DNA of 64,000 nucleotides from positions 1 to 64,000 of the forward strand of contig JAAEZA010000004.1 of the NCBI GenBank assembly GCA_018223125.1. Direction: 5' to 3'. The position numbers and the translations under genes were made by a program. Positions 63,782-64,000 of the stretch are shown piece by piece. The notes under the pieces were generated by a model. The model searched no databases and was not told the DNA's origin. It saw only the letters and a program-made list of their open reading frames with translations. Positions within the stretch are counted from its first letter, which is position 1, and the number at the start of each line of letters is the position of its first letter. This DNA is from Paracoccaceae bacterium (GTDB taxonomy: Bacteria > Pseudomonadota > Alphaproteobacteria > Rhodobacterales > Rhodobacteraceae).

Positions 63782-64000
63782 ATGCCCTACACCGCCCCGA
63801 CAGACGAACACCTTCACCTTTTGCGCAATGTGCTCGGGTATGACCGCATCAGCAGCACCGAGAAGTTCGAGGATGCCGGCGATGACATGATTGCAGCGAT
63901 TCTGTCCGAGGCTGGCAAAATGGCACAGGATGTGCTGGCCCCACTGCAACGCCCCGGCGATCTGGAACCGGCCCGACTGGAAAACGGCGTGGTGCGCACC
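63782..64000 (+). CDS. Acyl-CoA dehydrogenase, N-terminal part (cut by window end)
   Basis: The frame is open from an ATG with AAAGGA 10 bases upstream to the last base. The 73 residues read MPYTAPTDEHLHLLRNVLGY and continue with a helical stretch matching the N-terminal extension of the large acyl-CoA dehydrogenases with AcdH-type C-terminal domain (family about 590 residues) used for fatty acid or DMSP-derived acyl-CoA oxidation. Only the start is visible, so the subgroup is uncertain. Confidence 0.75.
   Translation, partial: MPYTAPTDEHLHLLRNVLGYDRISSTEKFEDAGDDMIAAILSEAGKMAQDVLAPLQRPGDLEPARLENGVVRT

Overview
The window comes from an alphaproteobacterium of the order Rhodobacterales, most likely a marine Roseobacter-type bacterium. 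The evidence is the gene content and order: a continuous ruvC-ruvA-ruvB / tolQRAB-pal-cpoB / tilS / ftsH block; PHB genes arranged phaZ facing phaC-phaP-phaR; ornithine-lipid genes olsBA; a ChpT-type phosphotransferase; a Mur-type Fur regulator facing mntP; and DUF1127 genes followed by hairpins with CCTCC-rich loops (the CcsR / 'cuckoo' RNA arrangement). GC content is moderately high. I saw no tRNA, rRNA, insertion sequence, prophage or CRISPR array. The stretch looks like core chromosome with a more accessory right end.

Layout. 0-2.5 kb: one-carbon enzyme fhs and a MOSC protein. 2.6-14.8 kb: a minus-strand superoperon from ruvC down to ftsH, covering Holliday-junction processing, the Tol-Pal envelope machine, tRNA-Ile lysidine synthesis and the FtsH protease. 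15.2-18.9 kb: stress-related genes, namely a DUF1127 gene with an RpoH-type promoter and a hairpin RNA tail, a small membrane protein, prmA, msrA with the same kind of promoter, and a YghU-type glutathione transferase. 18.9-24.8 kb: M20 amidohydrolase, mazG, a TauE/SafE permease, an orphan ferric-iron binding protein under an IscR-like box, a nucleoside hydrolase and a DMT transporter.

25.2-26.0 kb is the most interesting locus. Two tandem DUF1127 genes are followed by three tandem copies (period 92-94 bp) of a two-hairpin RNA with CCTCC loops and compensatory base changes in the stem. Two PhaR-like boxes (CTGC-N3-GCAG type) precede the first gene, and the same box pair controls phaP at 53.2 kb. 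This suggests a link between PHB status and the small RNAs. 26.1-31.6 kb: NhaP antiporter, mntP/mur with a shared operator, a DMT transporter, eno and a degenerate ThiE-like protein. 31.6-38.6 kb: olsBA, DUF3553/chpT, gamma-carbonic anhydrase-gmk-yicC, a PAS protein and class II DAHP synthase.

38.8-48.8 kb: a GlxA-type AraC regulator, a PQQ-type sugar dehydrogenase, and a complete branched-chain-type ABC importer followed by a dimethylglycine-dehydrogenase-like flavoprotein. 48.9-55.4 kb: DUF2855 gene, the PHB cycle genes, ytoQ and dtd. 55.4-60.6 kb: a COG0523 GTPase overlapping a metal amidohydrolase, then part of a sugar-acid pathway (lactonase, dgoK, SDR). 60.7-64 kb: LysR facing a phytanoyl-CoA dioxygenase, an unusual array of nested palindromes, Sua5 and the start of an acyl-CoA dehydrogenase.
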